DNA from: Rhynchospora pubera
Lineage: Eukaryota; Streptophyta; Magnoliopsida; Poales; Cyperaceae
Reading direction: 5' to 3'
DNA: 64,000 bases
Assembly (NCBI GenBank): GCA_028095005.1
Contig: CM051459.1
Coordinates: forward strand, 316,264,513 to 316,328,512
In this document: piece by piece, positions 10,441-23,295 of the stretch
Layout of the letters: each line of letters opens with the position of its first letter
Numbering within the stretch: the first letter of the stretch is position 1
The notes under the pieces: generated by a model
Seen by the model: the letters and a program-made list of their open reading frames with translations, nothing else
What the model was told of the DNA's origin: nothing
Database searches by the model: none
Translations under genes and position numbers: made by a program

Positions 10441-11385
10441 TGTTAGGAACTCAAGTCCATGTGCAATTTTAATTTTAGTAACAAATAACAAGCAATTAAA
10501 TACGCTTGATAAACGGATCTAGTTATTCAAGTGATTAACACTTAAAACTAGAAGCGTAGGAGGTTATCTCTTCCAAAATCATATTTGGAAGGCTTGAATC
10601 CTTTCTTTAGGAATCTATGGTGTGCTCGTTACCTTTACGGCTGCCCTCCGGTTGCCTCGAGTCCACCAAGAAGATTAACCAAGTTCTAATCTCATGTGCT
10701 AGCACAAGAAAGAACAAAACTAATCCCTATGTCATTCTTCGAGTAATTCATTCAATTAACCTTTTAGAATAGCTATTCTCAACACATGAGACCTATATGG
10801 AGCAAGAGAGGAGATCAATCCATGGAGGAAAAACAGTTTTTCCCAATTTTTGGGCCAGCCATGAGAGGAGGAAGGAGAAGAAAACCAGCGACAAATAATA
10901 CATTATATTATTTCTATATGATCTATTTGATTTAATTAATTATAATGGTTCGCAACGGTATATAATTAATTAATCAACTTATCATATTTTCGCAGTACTC
11001 GCTACTGCAAATAAACAAATAATGCACGTATGGTTAAAATCCTATTTGTGTGACTCTTTGAGGATTTATGCTATGTTGGCCATGGAAAATAAATCACCAT
11101 TTATTTTCAATAATCATAAGCGGTATCTAGCAACACGTTATAATTTCCAATTCGCATAAATAAATATTGTACCAATACAGTACTTCAATCCTGCATAAAA
11201 AATATATATCTCTTATTGTTTTGATTCCTATGTCACATGATTTCCTTGTATAATCTAAAATAGAAATGTGTCATTCTTACAGATTATACGTTTCTTGATC
11301 TATAGTTGATCACCTAGTTGTGCACATACGATCCAACTCCATCAAGGGGTCCAGTAGATATCATTGCTCTCTAACTCATGAATCA
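10441..11385 (-). mobile_element. Old, truncated LTR of the same family as the Copia-type element at 44-54 kb
   Basis: Several blocks are inverse matches to the 1762-bp LTR: CGGTATATAATTAATTAATC, TTGAGGATTTATGCTA, AATAATCATAAGCGGTATCT, GATTATACGTTTCTTGATCT, and CCTCGAGTCCACC with AGATTAACCAAG. It starts TGTTAG, the inverse of the LTR end CTAACA. The match fades near 11385, well before the other LTR terminus, and no target duplication was found, so this is a diverged remnant. Its divergence contrasts with the young copy. Confidence 0.75.
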
Positions 11386-11389
11386 CAGG

Positions 11390-13330
11390 GACCCTAGTGT
11401 CAGACAATATTTCTTCACTGTCAGAGTCTCCACCATTTGTGGCTGATGTATTGTCTCAATTAAGCTTTATTTTGAGTGGTGCTAAAGAAGCTCTCCCAAC
11501 CAACATGTTTTCATGTCCAAAAAAAAAATCCATGCTAAGCACATTCAAATAATATGTGTATTTGGCAGTACCTGAATCATTCCCAAAAACATTTATCATT
11601 TCTAATTTTCTAAGATTTCCAAAGAAAGACAACAAAAATGGATTGAAAATGGGATTTATTGGAGGAGTGTAAGGTACAACTGCAATCCCAAATTGATTGT
11701 ACATCAGTTGTGATTACATTCCAACTAAAGTTGTGTAACAATTTAAAATTGACCAAAATTCTCTAGTGCAGTAGCAATGTACAAAGAGGTGTGAAGTAGT
11801 TTCATAATGTTCGCAAAACTCAACGAAAGGAGTACCTTTCCAGCCTTACTTTAACAAATTTTTTTTAGTCAGAATTTTATTATTTATGCAAAGCCAGACA
11901 TACAATTTAACTTTTGGAGATATAATTAGTTCCCAAAGATCCTTGAATCTATGTTCTTTACTCCTCTGAAGTTAAGGAAGGTATAGAGGGACTTTTCAAG
12001 GATATAATTAGTTCCCACTGCCAGATGCTAGAACCAGGATCGTCAGAGTAATGAATATTATGTAGAATTGAGTAAAGCTTAGCCTTTTCTTTTCTAAGTG
12101 CAGTTGGGGCTCTCCTTTTTAATCCTAAATTTAATATGTTATTGTGCCAACATTGATAAAGAGTATGATCAGATTTTTTCTTAAGTTTTGGAGAATAAGA
12201 TAAGGAATCTCTTATACATTGGATGATTACCCATCCAATTGTCATGCCAAAAGTATATGGAGTGACCATTTTCTATAACTCTGATATTACCAATTTTGAT
12301 TAGAGGAAGTGTTTTATAAACTCCTCTCCAGAAAAGGGACATGTCATGCAGTTTTTTAATTCCATAATTATAATTAATGATTCTTTTTTCAGATTGAATG
12401 AATTTCATTATGGAGATAATTCTAAACCCATTTTCCTAGGTGGGCTATGTTCATATCTTTTAATTTTATAATTCCCCATCTACCGAAGTCTTTGTTCAGA
12501 TAAATGGAGTCCCAATTAGTTAAGTAGTATTTTTTTCTTATCTGTTTGATCAGAGCCAACCCAAAAAATATCTTCCTTATTTTATCAATTTCAATAATAA
12601 CCCAACAAAGGGCTTTGAAAACTGAAAGATAGTATAAGGGAATAGAAGAGAGGACTGAATTGAGAAGAACTAGTCTTCGTTTCCAATTAGAGAGATTCTT
12701 TTGAATCTTTAGAATAATGACTTTCTAAATGCTTCTGACTTTAACTATACCCAAGTATATCAAAGGGAAAGTGTTTATTTTGCAATTAAGCAAATTAGCA
12801 CAGATACTGGAAAGCCATTTAAGAGTGTTTATAGGCAGAAGTTCAGTTTTGGCATAATTTTTTTTAAACCAGAAATATGTTTAAAAATTTGCAAGATTCA
12901 TTTGGTTTTTTCAATAGTTATTTTATATGTTGGAAGGAATAAGATAGTGTCATCGGCATATTGTACATGAGTAATCTGTTGATTGTTGAACACATAGGAA
13001 ACCTAAACCATAATGTGACTTTTTTGTTGGCTATAGTGAAGTAGTTTAGATAATCCATCACTAGCAATAAGAAAGAGATAAGAGAAAAGTGGGTCCCTTA
13101 GTCTCACTCCTGTTTTGAATCTAAAGTTATTATCACTAAAACCATTTATTAGAATTGAGGATCTTCCTTCATCTAACAACTTGAAAATCTAATTGATTCA
13201 AGTTTGATTAAAACCTCTAAGCTTAAGGCAATGGAGAAGATAATTCCAATTGACTAAGTCCATATTGTTAATTACCTCTAAGTTTAAGCACTCATTGTTA
13301 ATTACCTCTAGATTAACTACGAAAACCTTT
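11390..13330 (-). mobile_element. Decayed LINE with reverse-transcriptase YADD motif
   Basis: The minus-strand translation shows pieces of plant L1-type ORF2 in order. First comes an RT region with GVRLRDPLFSYLF and the catalytic QYADDTILF (about 12945-12970). Next is SLFWRGVYKTLPLIKIGN with FWHDNWMGNHP (about 12190-12400). Last is a zinc-knuckle-like CEHYETTSHLFVHC (about 11770-11820). Frameshifts and stops separate all the blocks, so the copy is inactive. The 5-prime endonuclease part is not seen. Confidence 0.75.
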
Positions 13331-13480
13331 GATTGAGAGGCTTAAAGGATTATATACAAGGCTAGGGAGAAGTTGCATTTAAAACGATTTTATGCTTATG
13401 TGGGATTTGTTTCTTTTTGGCTAAAACAAGAAATAATTGACAATACTAGATCTCAAAACTTTAAATTTGGATTTGGTTTG

Positions 13481-16400
13481 TGTCATACTCTGAATTTCTA
13501 CTGTCTCTAATTTCTTGTAAAATTATGAAATGACTGAATTTCAAAATTGAGCATTTTTATTTTCTGGTTTTGGAAGTTATATCCTTCGTCTACTTTATTT
13601 TCAGAAATGTTCTAGATTCTATTTTTGCATTCTAAAATAATAATAATTATTATTATCTTCTGATTTTCAATAAATTTCTGTTGTACTAGAATCAATTTTA
13701 TGGATTTATCTTGTATGACACTATTAATTTAAACAATGGAAATTAAAATTTTGTTTAAAGGCGTATGGAAAAGCATCAAATTCAGATGAGACAAACTCAT
13801 TTATAGCTCTTACTTTGTGTGAACTTGGCTCATTCCTTTTGGTGTATTTTGCATGTGGGGTCCATATGTCATAAACTCTCTTTAGTCTAAACTTGTTGTG
13901 TGGTACCATTCCAATTAAATTTATAAAAAGTCTTACATAGAGGGCACCGCCTAGTAGCATTGGAAAACACTTTTTCCTGTACACCTTTCCTCTTCCACTT
14001 TTATGTTTCGTTTTATTTTTAGTTCTCCAACCAAGCTTTTTGCTCTTGCAATTGCACATCAGATTTTTTTCCATCCACAAATTCAAGTTAAAGTTCATAG
14101 AAAAATCAGAATTTAGTTTTAGAACAATCTCTCTCTCCGAGCTTCTCGCACAACTGGAAGCGCTTCAAATCGGGTCTTGTTTGGATCCTCTCCAAGTACC
14201 CATCTTGATTGAGTAAGTAATCTCTTTAGATTAGTGTTGCACTGCTTTTCTTTGCTATTTCCTAGAATCATTTGCAAATTTTCGCTGAAATTTATTGTGT
14301 CACCAATTTTTTTTAGGGTTTCATGAAAATTTCTTAGAATTTAGAACTAAATTGTTTCTCTTGAGGAAAGAAATGTTATTGTCAGAGTTAGATATTTTCA
14401 TAAGAATTGTGAAATTTCTGTATTAGTAGAAGTTCTGGTCAATTTTGCAAAAATACTAAGTCGGTTTCCTCTTTTACTAATTTAAACTGTTTTGCTGAAA
14501 TTTATGAATTTCTTTGTTTGAATTGTTGATTGATAAGAAACAGTAAACCTAGATACCGGGGATGGTCACTCAAATTAACTAATTAGAGTTTGACATTAAG
14601 TACCCAAACTTAAGTTTTCATGAAATTATATTACATTTCCTGATTTCAGCATCAAACTATATACTGGTAAATATCATGGAAATTATGGGCTTTAGTGCAT
14701 AATATTTTTTTAGAGCTAAACTTAGGGATCTAATTCTGGATTATATACATAATTTAATAGATAAAATAAAAATTGAACTTTGATTATATATGTTTGGACG
14801 TTGGATCATAAATCCCTTTTATTTCGGCTCTAATGCAAAACTGAAATTTCTCGTCTAGAAATAGTGTTTCAAATTTGAAGGTTTCTGTCTCCATATTATT
14901 TGATTGCTGAAATTTTGATTGCCTTTCTTAGTTTTACAGATTGAATATTTATAAAAAAATATTTTGGACTTAAGTAAATAATGCCCAAAACTGAATTGAA
15001 TATTGTTTAGATATGGTTGGTAATAGTTGTAAAATTAAAGACTATGATGAATAAATACCAAAACCAGACCCTATTTGGTTAATTAGATAGAAGTTGGAAT
15101 TAAAAGAGGTATGGTATTACTTGGTCCCTGTTGGTACTAAGGGGTTGCATGTTATACAGGGAACCAGGTGCTTAAGCCTAATTAAGTTAAATAAAAGGCT
15201 GAGTGTCTAAACATTTAAATGAAATTCAATAATGCTAGAAAAAAGTTTAGTAAGCTCTTTTAAAACATACCGGTGAACTATCTTATTGGTTATTTGATGA
15301 TTTGATTTAAATCTTTTTAGTATGAGTTGGTGTTACATTTTAGAATTGTTTTTATTGTAATTAGAGTCGGACGATTGTGTATCGGAGCTGAGGGCAGCCG
15401 ATACGATCAAGGGTCATTAGGATTATCTTATCTTGATTTTGCTGCTACTTTTTATTTCAATTTCAGGTACGGATTCCACTTGAATTTTAATTTAATTCTT
15501 TTTATATATTTATATACAGATATAGAGACTTAATTAGTAGCTTGCATGTTGTGTTCATTAATTGTTCCATTCATGAAAATCTGTTTATATATAAATGATG
15601 CATGATTTAGGTGGCATGTTGAATGGTATTTCATTGAAATGTGTTCTGAATGTAATAAGTAGTACAGCTTGTGTGGTTGAGATAGACACTCGTAATGTTT
15701 GGAGGTGGCGTCATGAACCATCCTACCAAGCACCGTGTAATAAGCGCTTATGTACCGGGACTCTAAAGGTCCAGTCTAGAATGGTCAAGAGGGTGAGTGT
15801 TCCCAACATGCATGTACAATTGGAATATTCATTTGATTGAATTGAGTGTGAATTGTTTAGCTGTTGGTAGCTATCAAAGAAGGTGGCTCGCAGCATTAAT
15901 GACTTGAATTGATTGATGGAACCAGACCTGCATATTACTAGAATGTCCAAACATTTGAGTCAACATTTGTTATATTTGTTTAAATTCTGAATTGCCATGG
16001 AATTGTTGCTGAACTCATGTTTCATATTGCATTAAGTGACTGAATTTGAGATAGCTATGATCGTTGAAATGATATGTAAATGATTTCCTAATAAATCTGT
16101 TATTTTAATTTGACTCAGTAATGTAATTAGTTTCTAAACTTGAAATTGAAATTCAAGTGGCTGGAACTGAATACCGTACTGAGATAAATTTTATTTATCT
16201 CACTCTTCCGCTTTTGTGGGTTCCAGGGTTAGAGAGCGGGCTGCGTTTGCAAAGGATTAAGCCAGTGGTTGTAACTTGGTGAGCTTGTGATCTAAGTATG
16301 GTATATTTTATTTTCTGGACCAAACTTGTATATTAATAATTGCTTATAATTGAGTGCATAATTTTGGGATGTTGGTCTAACTAGCTGAGACTCTGGTCTA

Positions 16401-17129
16401 TCGTTTGTTAACTTATGTTTACTAAATAAATTTTTTTTTTATATTTTGGTGATTATTGTACAGTTAGCTCATGCTTATGTAAATTTGATTTTTAGTAGCA
16501 ATTACTTTTATATATACTGACCAACAAGTTCTGTGTTTTAATTATATTCCAACTTGTATTTTATATCTTTGAATATATATATAAGTAAACATGCATTTTA
16601 ACTCTAAACACATTTGCACGTTTGGGTAATTTATACTGGTATATAGTAATGACATAAAAATCATTATGGTCTCGTTAGCTTTTGCCTTTAAATATTACAT
16701 GTAATCTTCATCTTTTTAAGTTATAAAAAGATTTGTGTTGGCGTTACCATTTTAGCTCATGCTTAAACACAATTTATGTACATATATTAGGTAAATAGAC
16801 TTTTGAAAATATTGAGTGCATATTTTGGATGCTTACATTATTAGTTTTCCTTTAATTTAATTTGAAATTTTCATATCAATATCAATATCAATATGTGCAA
16901 CGTTTTAGAGCATTTATGTAAATATGATGGCATGTATTAGTATATTTAAAGTGATTATTTAATTTGATAGTTTTATTAATTCTCTCCTTCTATATATATT
17001 TTTTTATACAGTTTGCTATGCGTTTACTAATTTATTTTATATGGTAGTGAATTAGAGAAAGCCTTGTGAATGTGCAGAGTAGTTGCACACTCACGGCGAC
17101 TGTCGACACCCCGGTCTTGGGGTGTGACA
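13481..17129. mobile_element. Solo LTR, 3649 bp, with perfect 5-bp target duplication
   Basis: The ends are TGTCATAC and GTGTGACA, a TG...CA inverted pair. They are bordered by identical GTTTG copies (13476-13480 and 17130-17134). Just inside the right end is GACTGTCGACACCCCGGTC, the kind of terminus seen in long-LTR Gypsy (Del/Tekay-type) elements. No PBS, PPT or pol coding is present, so this is one LTR left after recombination. Short minus-strand frames inside it (for example 13724-14098) have no recognisable content. The class assignment rests on length and termini only. Confidence 0.85.
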
Positions 17130-17134
17130 GTTTG

Positions 17135-19480
17135 TGTGAAGATGTCATTTCACATGGAATCATTTGGTGTCGCTTAAAGATACATTTTCGTTTAGAGTCG
17201 TTTGAAGATTCTAGGTTGTTTCATGTTACTAGTATGGAAGAGGTTTTGTAACTTTTGGGGTTATGTTGAGCCATTGTAGGAGTTAGTTCTTGGAGATATA
17301 TTGGGCTGCAGTAGGAACAAAAGTTTTACAATCCTTCGAGCTTCTCAGGACCTCTTGTAAGAGTTGGTTTTTGAGACTATTTTAGGCCACTGTAGGAACA
17401 ATTTTTCTCAAACTCAGACATATTGCACACAACTCAATCCAAGGGAGGTGAGTTTCACAACTCTTAGGGTTATTTTGGACCGCTGTAAGAGTTGGAAAAA
17501 AAAATATTTGGATTACTTTGGATAAGGAGGCCACTTTATGAGAATCTAATATTTTCAGAATTCCTAAGATGTTTTCAATTGCCAGTTGCTAAGAATTTAG
17601 TATTTTTTTAGAACTTCAGGGACTTTTTAGGACCACTTTTTTTAGGAGTCAATTTTTAAATCTCTTGAGGTTAATCTCAACCCTAGGATCGAACTTGATT
17701 TGGAGATCGTTAGACGCTTTATTCCCCTTTCATATTTTTTAAAATACTTATGTTTGAAGATATTTAATTTTGAAAATATTCTCCTTAAATCATTTTATTT
17801 TCAAATTACTTAGATTTTATTTCAAAAATTTTATTAAAAAAAACTTAATGAGTTTTTTTATATTTTAGGATTTATAAAATTCATTTTGTAGTGAAAATAC
17901 TTCAAAAATACAAAAGGCCATTATTTTGGTAGATTTTCATAACAAAATATCAGTGAATTTGGTTTCTTGGGGTTTTTTTGAATTTTATGGATATTTTGTT
18001 TTAATTTTTCGAAATTTTCTATTATTTTAAATAAATATCTAAAGTTTTCACTTATATGGTGCCTTCGAATTAGTCCACATCAGTGGGAACGATGAGGTGG
18101 CGTGACACATGTAGGTGAGCTGTCATCAGATGGGTCTCCAGCACCCTGACTTTTTGTGGCGGGTCACTGCCAAGGGTGTATAGGTGTTGACCACATCAGA
18201 TCCGAGAGAAATTACTGGACTGGGCTTCTTGATTCCGCTGAGAATTTATCTTCTCCATTCGGGTTATAAGATGGGCTTTAATCTAGTGGGCTCCCTGCCT
18301 CCCTGTATCTTCTTCACAAACTAAACTTAAATTTGCTTTTCTGGACAGGTTTCCTTCTTATTTCATACAGAGACCGATATAAGGTTTGAGTCACACCGCC
18401 ACACCGGTACACATGTAAACATGAGTGTAAAATCACACCCTGCACATCAATATGCCTACATATCTTATACAATCACTAAACGTTTTTTACTAAAGAATTT
18501 TATGTTCATTTGGCGCCGATGGACCATTATCATCAGCACCTTTAATACGAGTCAAGTTTACACAAATCACAATCAAGGGCTTTTTACAAACAAATCACAT
18601 GGTACAGACATGGGATTTAACTGGATTACAAACAGGGAATAGAAAGCTATTACGCAAATTTACAAAGGGATTGCAATTACAATTAAAAAGGAATCTTGTA
18701 ATTCTTCTCAAAGTACCTGGAATAGACAAACAAAATTAGTTAGTATTGGAAAGAAAACCATTCATAATAATTTATTTTTAATTACTAACTAAATGGCCTT
18801 ATGTCTTTTGTCATTTGTACTACCTGTGAATACTTTCAGCAGACACTGGGTACTTACACATCTTTAATATCCTAACCACCAATTTGTTATGTGTTTAATA
18901 AAACAGTTTGCACTAAAGCTCCTGTTACAGTCTTCTACATAGCACCTCTTCTAAAAAGGTTATAATTGCATTTATCTTATATTGAGACACATTCTGTTGT
19001 ATTTTATTACAAAATTGCTATCACTGAGGCTCTAAATTCTGTTGTTGCATTTCTCTTGCACCTGTTAGGGTACATCTTGCAGCTAAGTACCTATAAATAT
19101 CAAGGAAAAAGTTAAGTAAATACAAATGAAGCATGAAAAGAAAGTATAAAAGAACAAGATATTTCATTCTTTCTGCTGGCTAGTAAGTTTTCACTCTAAC
19201 CTGACATGATAACATGATAACATAGCAACACACTTTTACAGTTTTAACCTTCTACTTTCCTAGCTCATAGAGAAAGCAAATTTTATTTGCCAAGAAGAGA
19301 TAACAACAGAACTTAAAAGGGAAGATACAATACTAATGACACCTTTTACACTTCAGTCCCTATATTATTTCTTAATTACATTTATTCCAATGCAAGCTTT
19401 CAGGTTCACAGGACCACTACTAAAACTAGAGGGAGTATTTGAAAAGCCAACTATTATGACTGGTGCTATCCCACAATCAG
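17135..19480. other. Intergenic stretch with iterated phrases, no supported gene
   Basis: Between about 17250 and 17490 a loose unit of about 80-100 bp recurs (ATGTTGAGCCATTGTAGGAGTT, GGGCTGCAGTAGGAACAA, AGGCCACTGTAGGAACAA, GGACCGCTGTAAGAGTT), suggesting an old tandem array. GC-richer unassigned sequence lies at 18060-18260. The minus strand at 18680-19095 has several splice-like signals but no consistent gene model. Confidence 0.4.
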
Positions 19481-19482
19481 TA

Positions 19483-22400
19483 TCACTATTATAAATAAAA
19501 AACCGTGGGAGTCCGTTTAAATTTTTTACATCTCAGCAGGACACGACAAAGTATGTACTTAATCGGAGAATTGTATGGTTAAAATTTTTTTATTTTTTGC
19601 AATTGAAACTCTGAGTGAAAATATGTTGCCGTCAGTTATGGACATTAGTTTGGACCCGTTTTAACAAGGTGGCGTTGAGTGGCCACACAAAAAATCTATC
19701 CATTCAGGACATTGTTTTGGTTTTTACCAAAAGGCAGCGCAAACCCAGGCATTTCTCTTCCCTACTCTAATATCTCGCACAAATCGACGCTCGACTTCGA
19801 TGGTATCCACCCTCCCTTCCTCTCCATTAAACAACTATTATGCCAACTACGAACCCTTCAACAGTCGATGCCGCGTGTAAGAGCAAGTGGAGTTAACAAA
19901 ATCTGAGCCCAAACGCCATTTGACAGCCCCGACTAGGGTACGAATCAGATCAGATGTGTAATCACCTTTCATTGGTCCTTTTTGCAAATTAGGTTGTAAT
20001 TTCTTCTGATTAATAGACCATGTATTATGCGTTCAGGCAAGTTGCAAATTACATTAATTAAGTGTAAAATTTTGCAATTTTTAAGGGATCAGGTTTCATT
20101 TTTGCCAATCTTTGCTGAAATTTTGATTTAAAATTAATCTATGGCCTAATCTCTTTTCCCTTTTGCATTATTGTGATAAGTTCTATAGTTTTAGTACTGA
20201 TTTTTTTAGTGAAATCATGTCGCATTATATTTTTGGATCATTCAATTAATTAGTGGTGGAGGATATTCGGCTATAGATTTGTATAGGATGATTTATGTCT
20301 TTAGAATTGGCCCAAATTTGTTTTGACAGATGTTTTAAATATTCTATAAAATTTATATGATACTATATTGATAATTGATTATATTGTAATTTGCATTTAA
20401 TTTCTGTAGTTACCCGCATTAATCAATTTTGTCCTATTTCAGCTCTCTTCAATTTGTATTTCAGAAAATTCTGTCATAAATTTTGAAATGGTGTTCAGTT
20501 TTGAAATTACAAACCTGTAAAGGATATGTCATTTAATTCTGTCATAAAATCCTAATTATATCATTAAATGTTGTTCAGTTTTCAAATGTTTATGCGCAAC
20601 GTAGAGCAATCAAGGGTTTTTAATTGCATGGTGGTCCATAATTTATGCGTATCTGAGAGAAATCCATAATTACTAATTGCTGAGATATCCTTACAGGTTG
20701 TGCAATGCCTTACTGCAATCAATTTTATTACACGCATTAAAATTGATAATTAATACAGAAAATTTATCGTTTTTCTTCTTATATATGCTTTTGTTATGGC
20801 TATATATAGGTGTTGAATTAACTCTGTGGGCAGACTACATGCTTTTATCAGCACGGAGCTAATTCTTCTTTTATCAGCATAGTACCAAAAAATCTGTCAA
20901 TAGTCCCACGAGATGATGCAGTACAAAGCTATTATTGATGCTACCTATCCGAACTTGAAAATATTGTATTCTGGCATTCCTTACTTGCACACAAGAGCAA
21001 TAATAGGTATGATTAGAAGATTGATAAACGGAGAGGAGGAAGAGATTTATGCGCTACATTAGTAAGTGCGACGATGTCTTGGCTTAGACTCACAGCGATG
21101 GAGGTATATTTCTTTTTTACCAGTTTGCTTGCTGTAAAGAGCAATCACAATATTCAATTAGTCAGTAATTAAGGTAATTTTCACATGTACTGATTAAAAT
21201 TAGTTTTTATATTTTCTTTTTAAATCTTTTATGGTAAGCAAATCATTTGGATTACTATTCTAGGAAAGCTTATTATCCAAGCTTCAAAAGCTTGCAGTCT
21301 ATTCAAGAAAATTAGTATAAAAAATTTAGTATTTTTATACTGCCAATCAATTAACATAGGTTAGCATATAAAATGGATCTAATTGCTCAATGGCATCAGC
21401 TTTGCTTTTAATCAATTGATGGAAGCTTTATGATAGTTCCTGTAATTTTCAAAATTGGTTGTTCATAGAAAATTTGACAAGACCTCTAAGTTACATAGAG
21501 AAATGGATAGTTCAGCTGATCCTTCGATTTTTCCTGTAACATATGAGGAAGCACTTGGAAATCCACATCACGAAGGAGTTGAAGGAGAGATCCAGCTCCC
21601 AGCTCCCCATATACCACTTCAACATTGTTACTAAGGTATTTTCTTATTATACATGAACTAAAGAACAAGATGGGATACATTAGGCAATAACTAAGTTTTT
21701 TGTTATCTTGCTTTTTGTTTTAATTTTTGGCTGTCAAATTTATCATTTTTACCATCATTTCATTTTTTTTTACCATTTGAAAACAGTAAGCTCTCATTTT
21801 TTATTATATATATATATTCTATCAAATTGACTTATTGTATTTTGGTTTACTATCAGTTCGTTTTCTCAGTGTTATGATAATTATAGGGCAACATGAATCC
21901 ATGTGGCTACATATTTATGGGTACAGGCACACATGTCTTTCATTACCAGTTATTAATGTGTGATAACATTTTAAAAAACAAACAAAAATTTGATAATTTT
22001 GTTATAAAAATTTGAGATTTCTAATAGTGAGATACGTCCGGTGATAATTTATGCAAATATAAACTGTTTACTGTTCTTAAATTAATATAACTTACGTTAG
22101 GTATTACATGTTAGTACTTTGTTGTTACATGAATTACTAATAAATGTTGTTAACTATTGGTATTGGAATTGAAGGGACACCTACTGCATACTGTATGCTT
22201 AGCTACTGCTCAAAATGAAGGGACAGGTACAGGTACAGGGTCGATTTGGTACTACTGCGAAGCTGATTAGTCATATGATTTTGTTTTGTTTATACTCAGA
22301 GAAGGGAGGGATGTTGATAAATATCAGCATAATTAGTTATATGATTTGATTTTGACTTTGTTGATTAAAATTTGTTAGGTATATATAGTTTTCCACTTTT

Positions 22401-23295
22401 TGTTTTACGCTACACTGTGATCAGCATAATTAGAAATACTCTTGCCTTTTGAGTTGCTGACCGTTTCAGCCTACTTAAATGAAAGTTATGTCAAATTTTT
22501 GTGCATAAGATGGGTCATAAATCTTCTGCATTAAAATATCAAATAAGTTATATACACCAATAATGTGTGATATAATTATATTTAATGACAAGTTTTACAT
22601 CAAATACCCTAAATTCCTCCATGTATATAACATTATCACTGATTATGATTTCTTTAAGGTCCTGATCAAAATGATTTATTTGAGGGATTTCATTTCGTTT
22701 CATTTCAATTCAATTGATTTCGTAGGTTTTCATTGGATTTAATTACATATGAATTCCAAATAAATGACACCAAATCAGTTCATTTTGATCAAGAATTTTC
22801 TAACAAAATGAAATTCCAGGTTAAAAAAATGGAATTTTGATAAGGGCCTAATTGTCCTAAAACAATCTGACTTTCCGCATTTTCTTGACCGCATTCATTG
22901 TCCAATCTGTTCCACCTGAATTCTATAAGCCAGTAAATCAAAGAAATGTAAACTGTAACAGTATTTAATTTAAAGAGTTCTCAAGGTTAAAATATTAATA
23001 TTCATAATTATAATTTCAATTACATTCGTAATAATTATAACATTAAAGAAAAAAATTACAATCTCTATTTTCACACTCTTCCTAGACCGTTTAGTCTGAA
23101 CACATTTGAACATCTCTTATTATAATATGTAAGAAGATCAAATAAACAGCTTACCAAAAATCTCATCGTTCCTCAAACCTCACCTAAATTAATTTTCAGC
23201 CAAAAATACATTTATCTTTACAAATTTGTAACTGACAACATATTTTATATTTATTTGTTAATCAAATATCGAGCGAAGCTCGATTAACCCCCCTA
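19483..23295 (+). mobile_element. Non-autonomous Helitron, 3.8 kb
   Basis: The 5-prime end is TCACTATTATAAATAAAAA preceded by A. The 3-prime end has a perfect 6-bp hairpin TCGAGC-GAA-GCTCGA (23269-23283), then TTAACCCC..CTAG (23292-23295), followed by T. TC start, hairpin plus CTAG end, and insertion between A and T fit a Helitron. No Rep/helicase coding was found. Inside are GC-richer islands that look like captured gene pieces: a leader-like block at 19670-19930, an open stretch 20913-21060, and 21513-21640 (peptide beginning MDSSADPSIFPVTYEEALGN). None was recognised. The 3-prime end is firm; the 5-prime end is the best candidate seen. Confidence 0.65.
22658..22848. mobile_element. Tourist-like MITE nested in the Helitron
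   Basis: The 15-bp imperfect inverted ends are GGTCCTGATCAAAAT and ATTTTGATAAGGGCC, flanked by TAA on both sides (22655-22657, 22849-22851). A 3-bp TAA duplication is typical of PIF/Harbinger-mobilised MITEs. It is 191 bp and AT-rich, with no coding. Confidence 0.65.

Noticed and set aside
13724..14098. 124-aa minus-strand frame
   Set aside because: Lies wholly inside the solo LTR, is of low complexity, and has no recognisable motif.
18681..19095. Multi-exon minus-strand gene (peptide pieces such as YLAARCTLTGAREMQQQ and YFEKNYKIPF)
   Set aside because: Individual stretches and splice-like sites look tempting, but phases do not join, one needed donor lacks GT, and two frames are open at the last exon.
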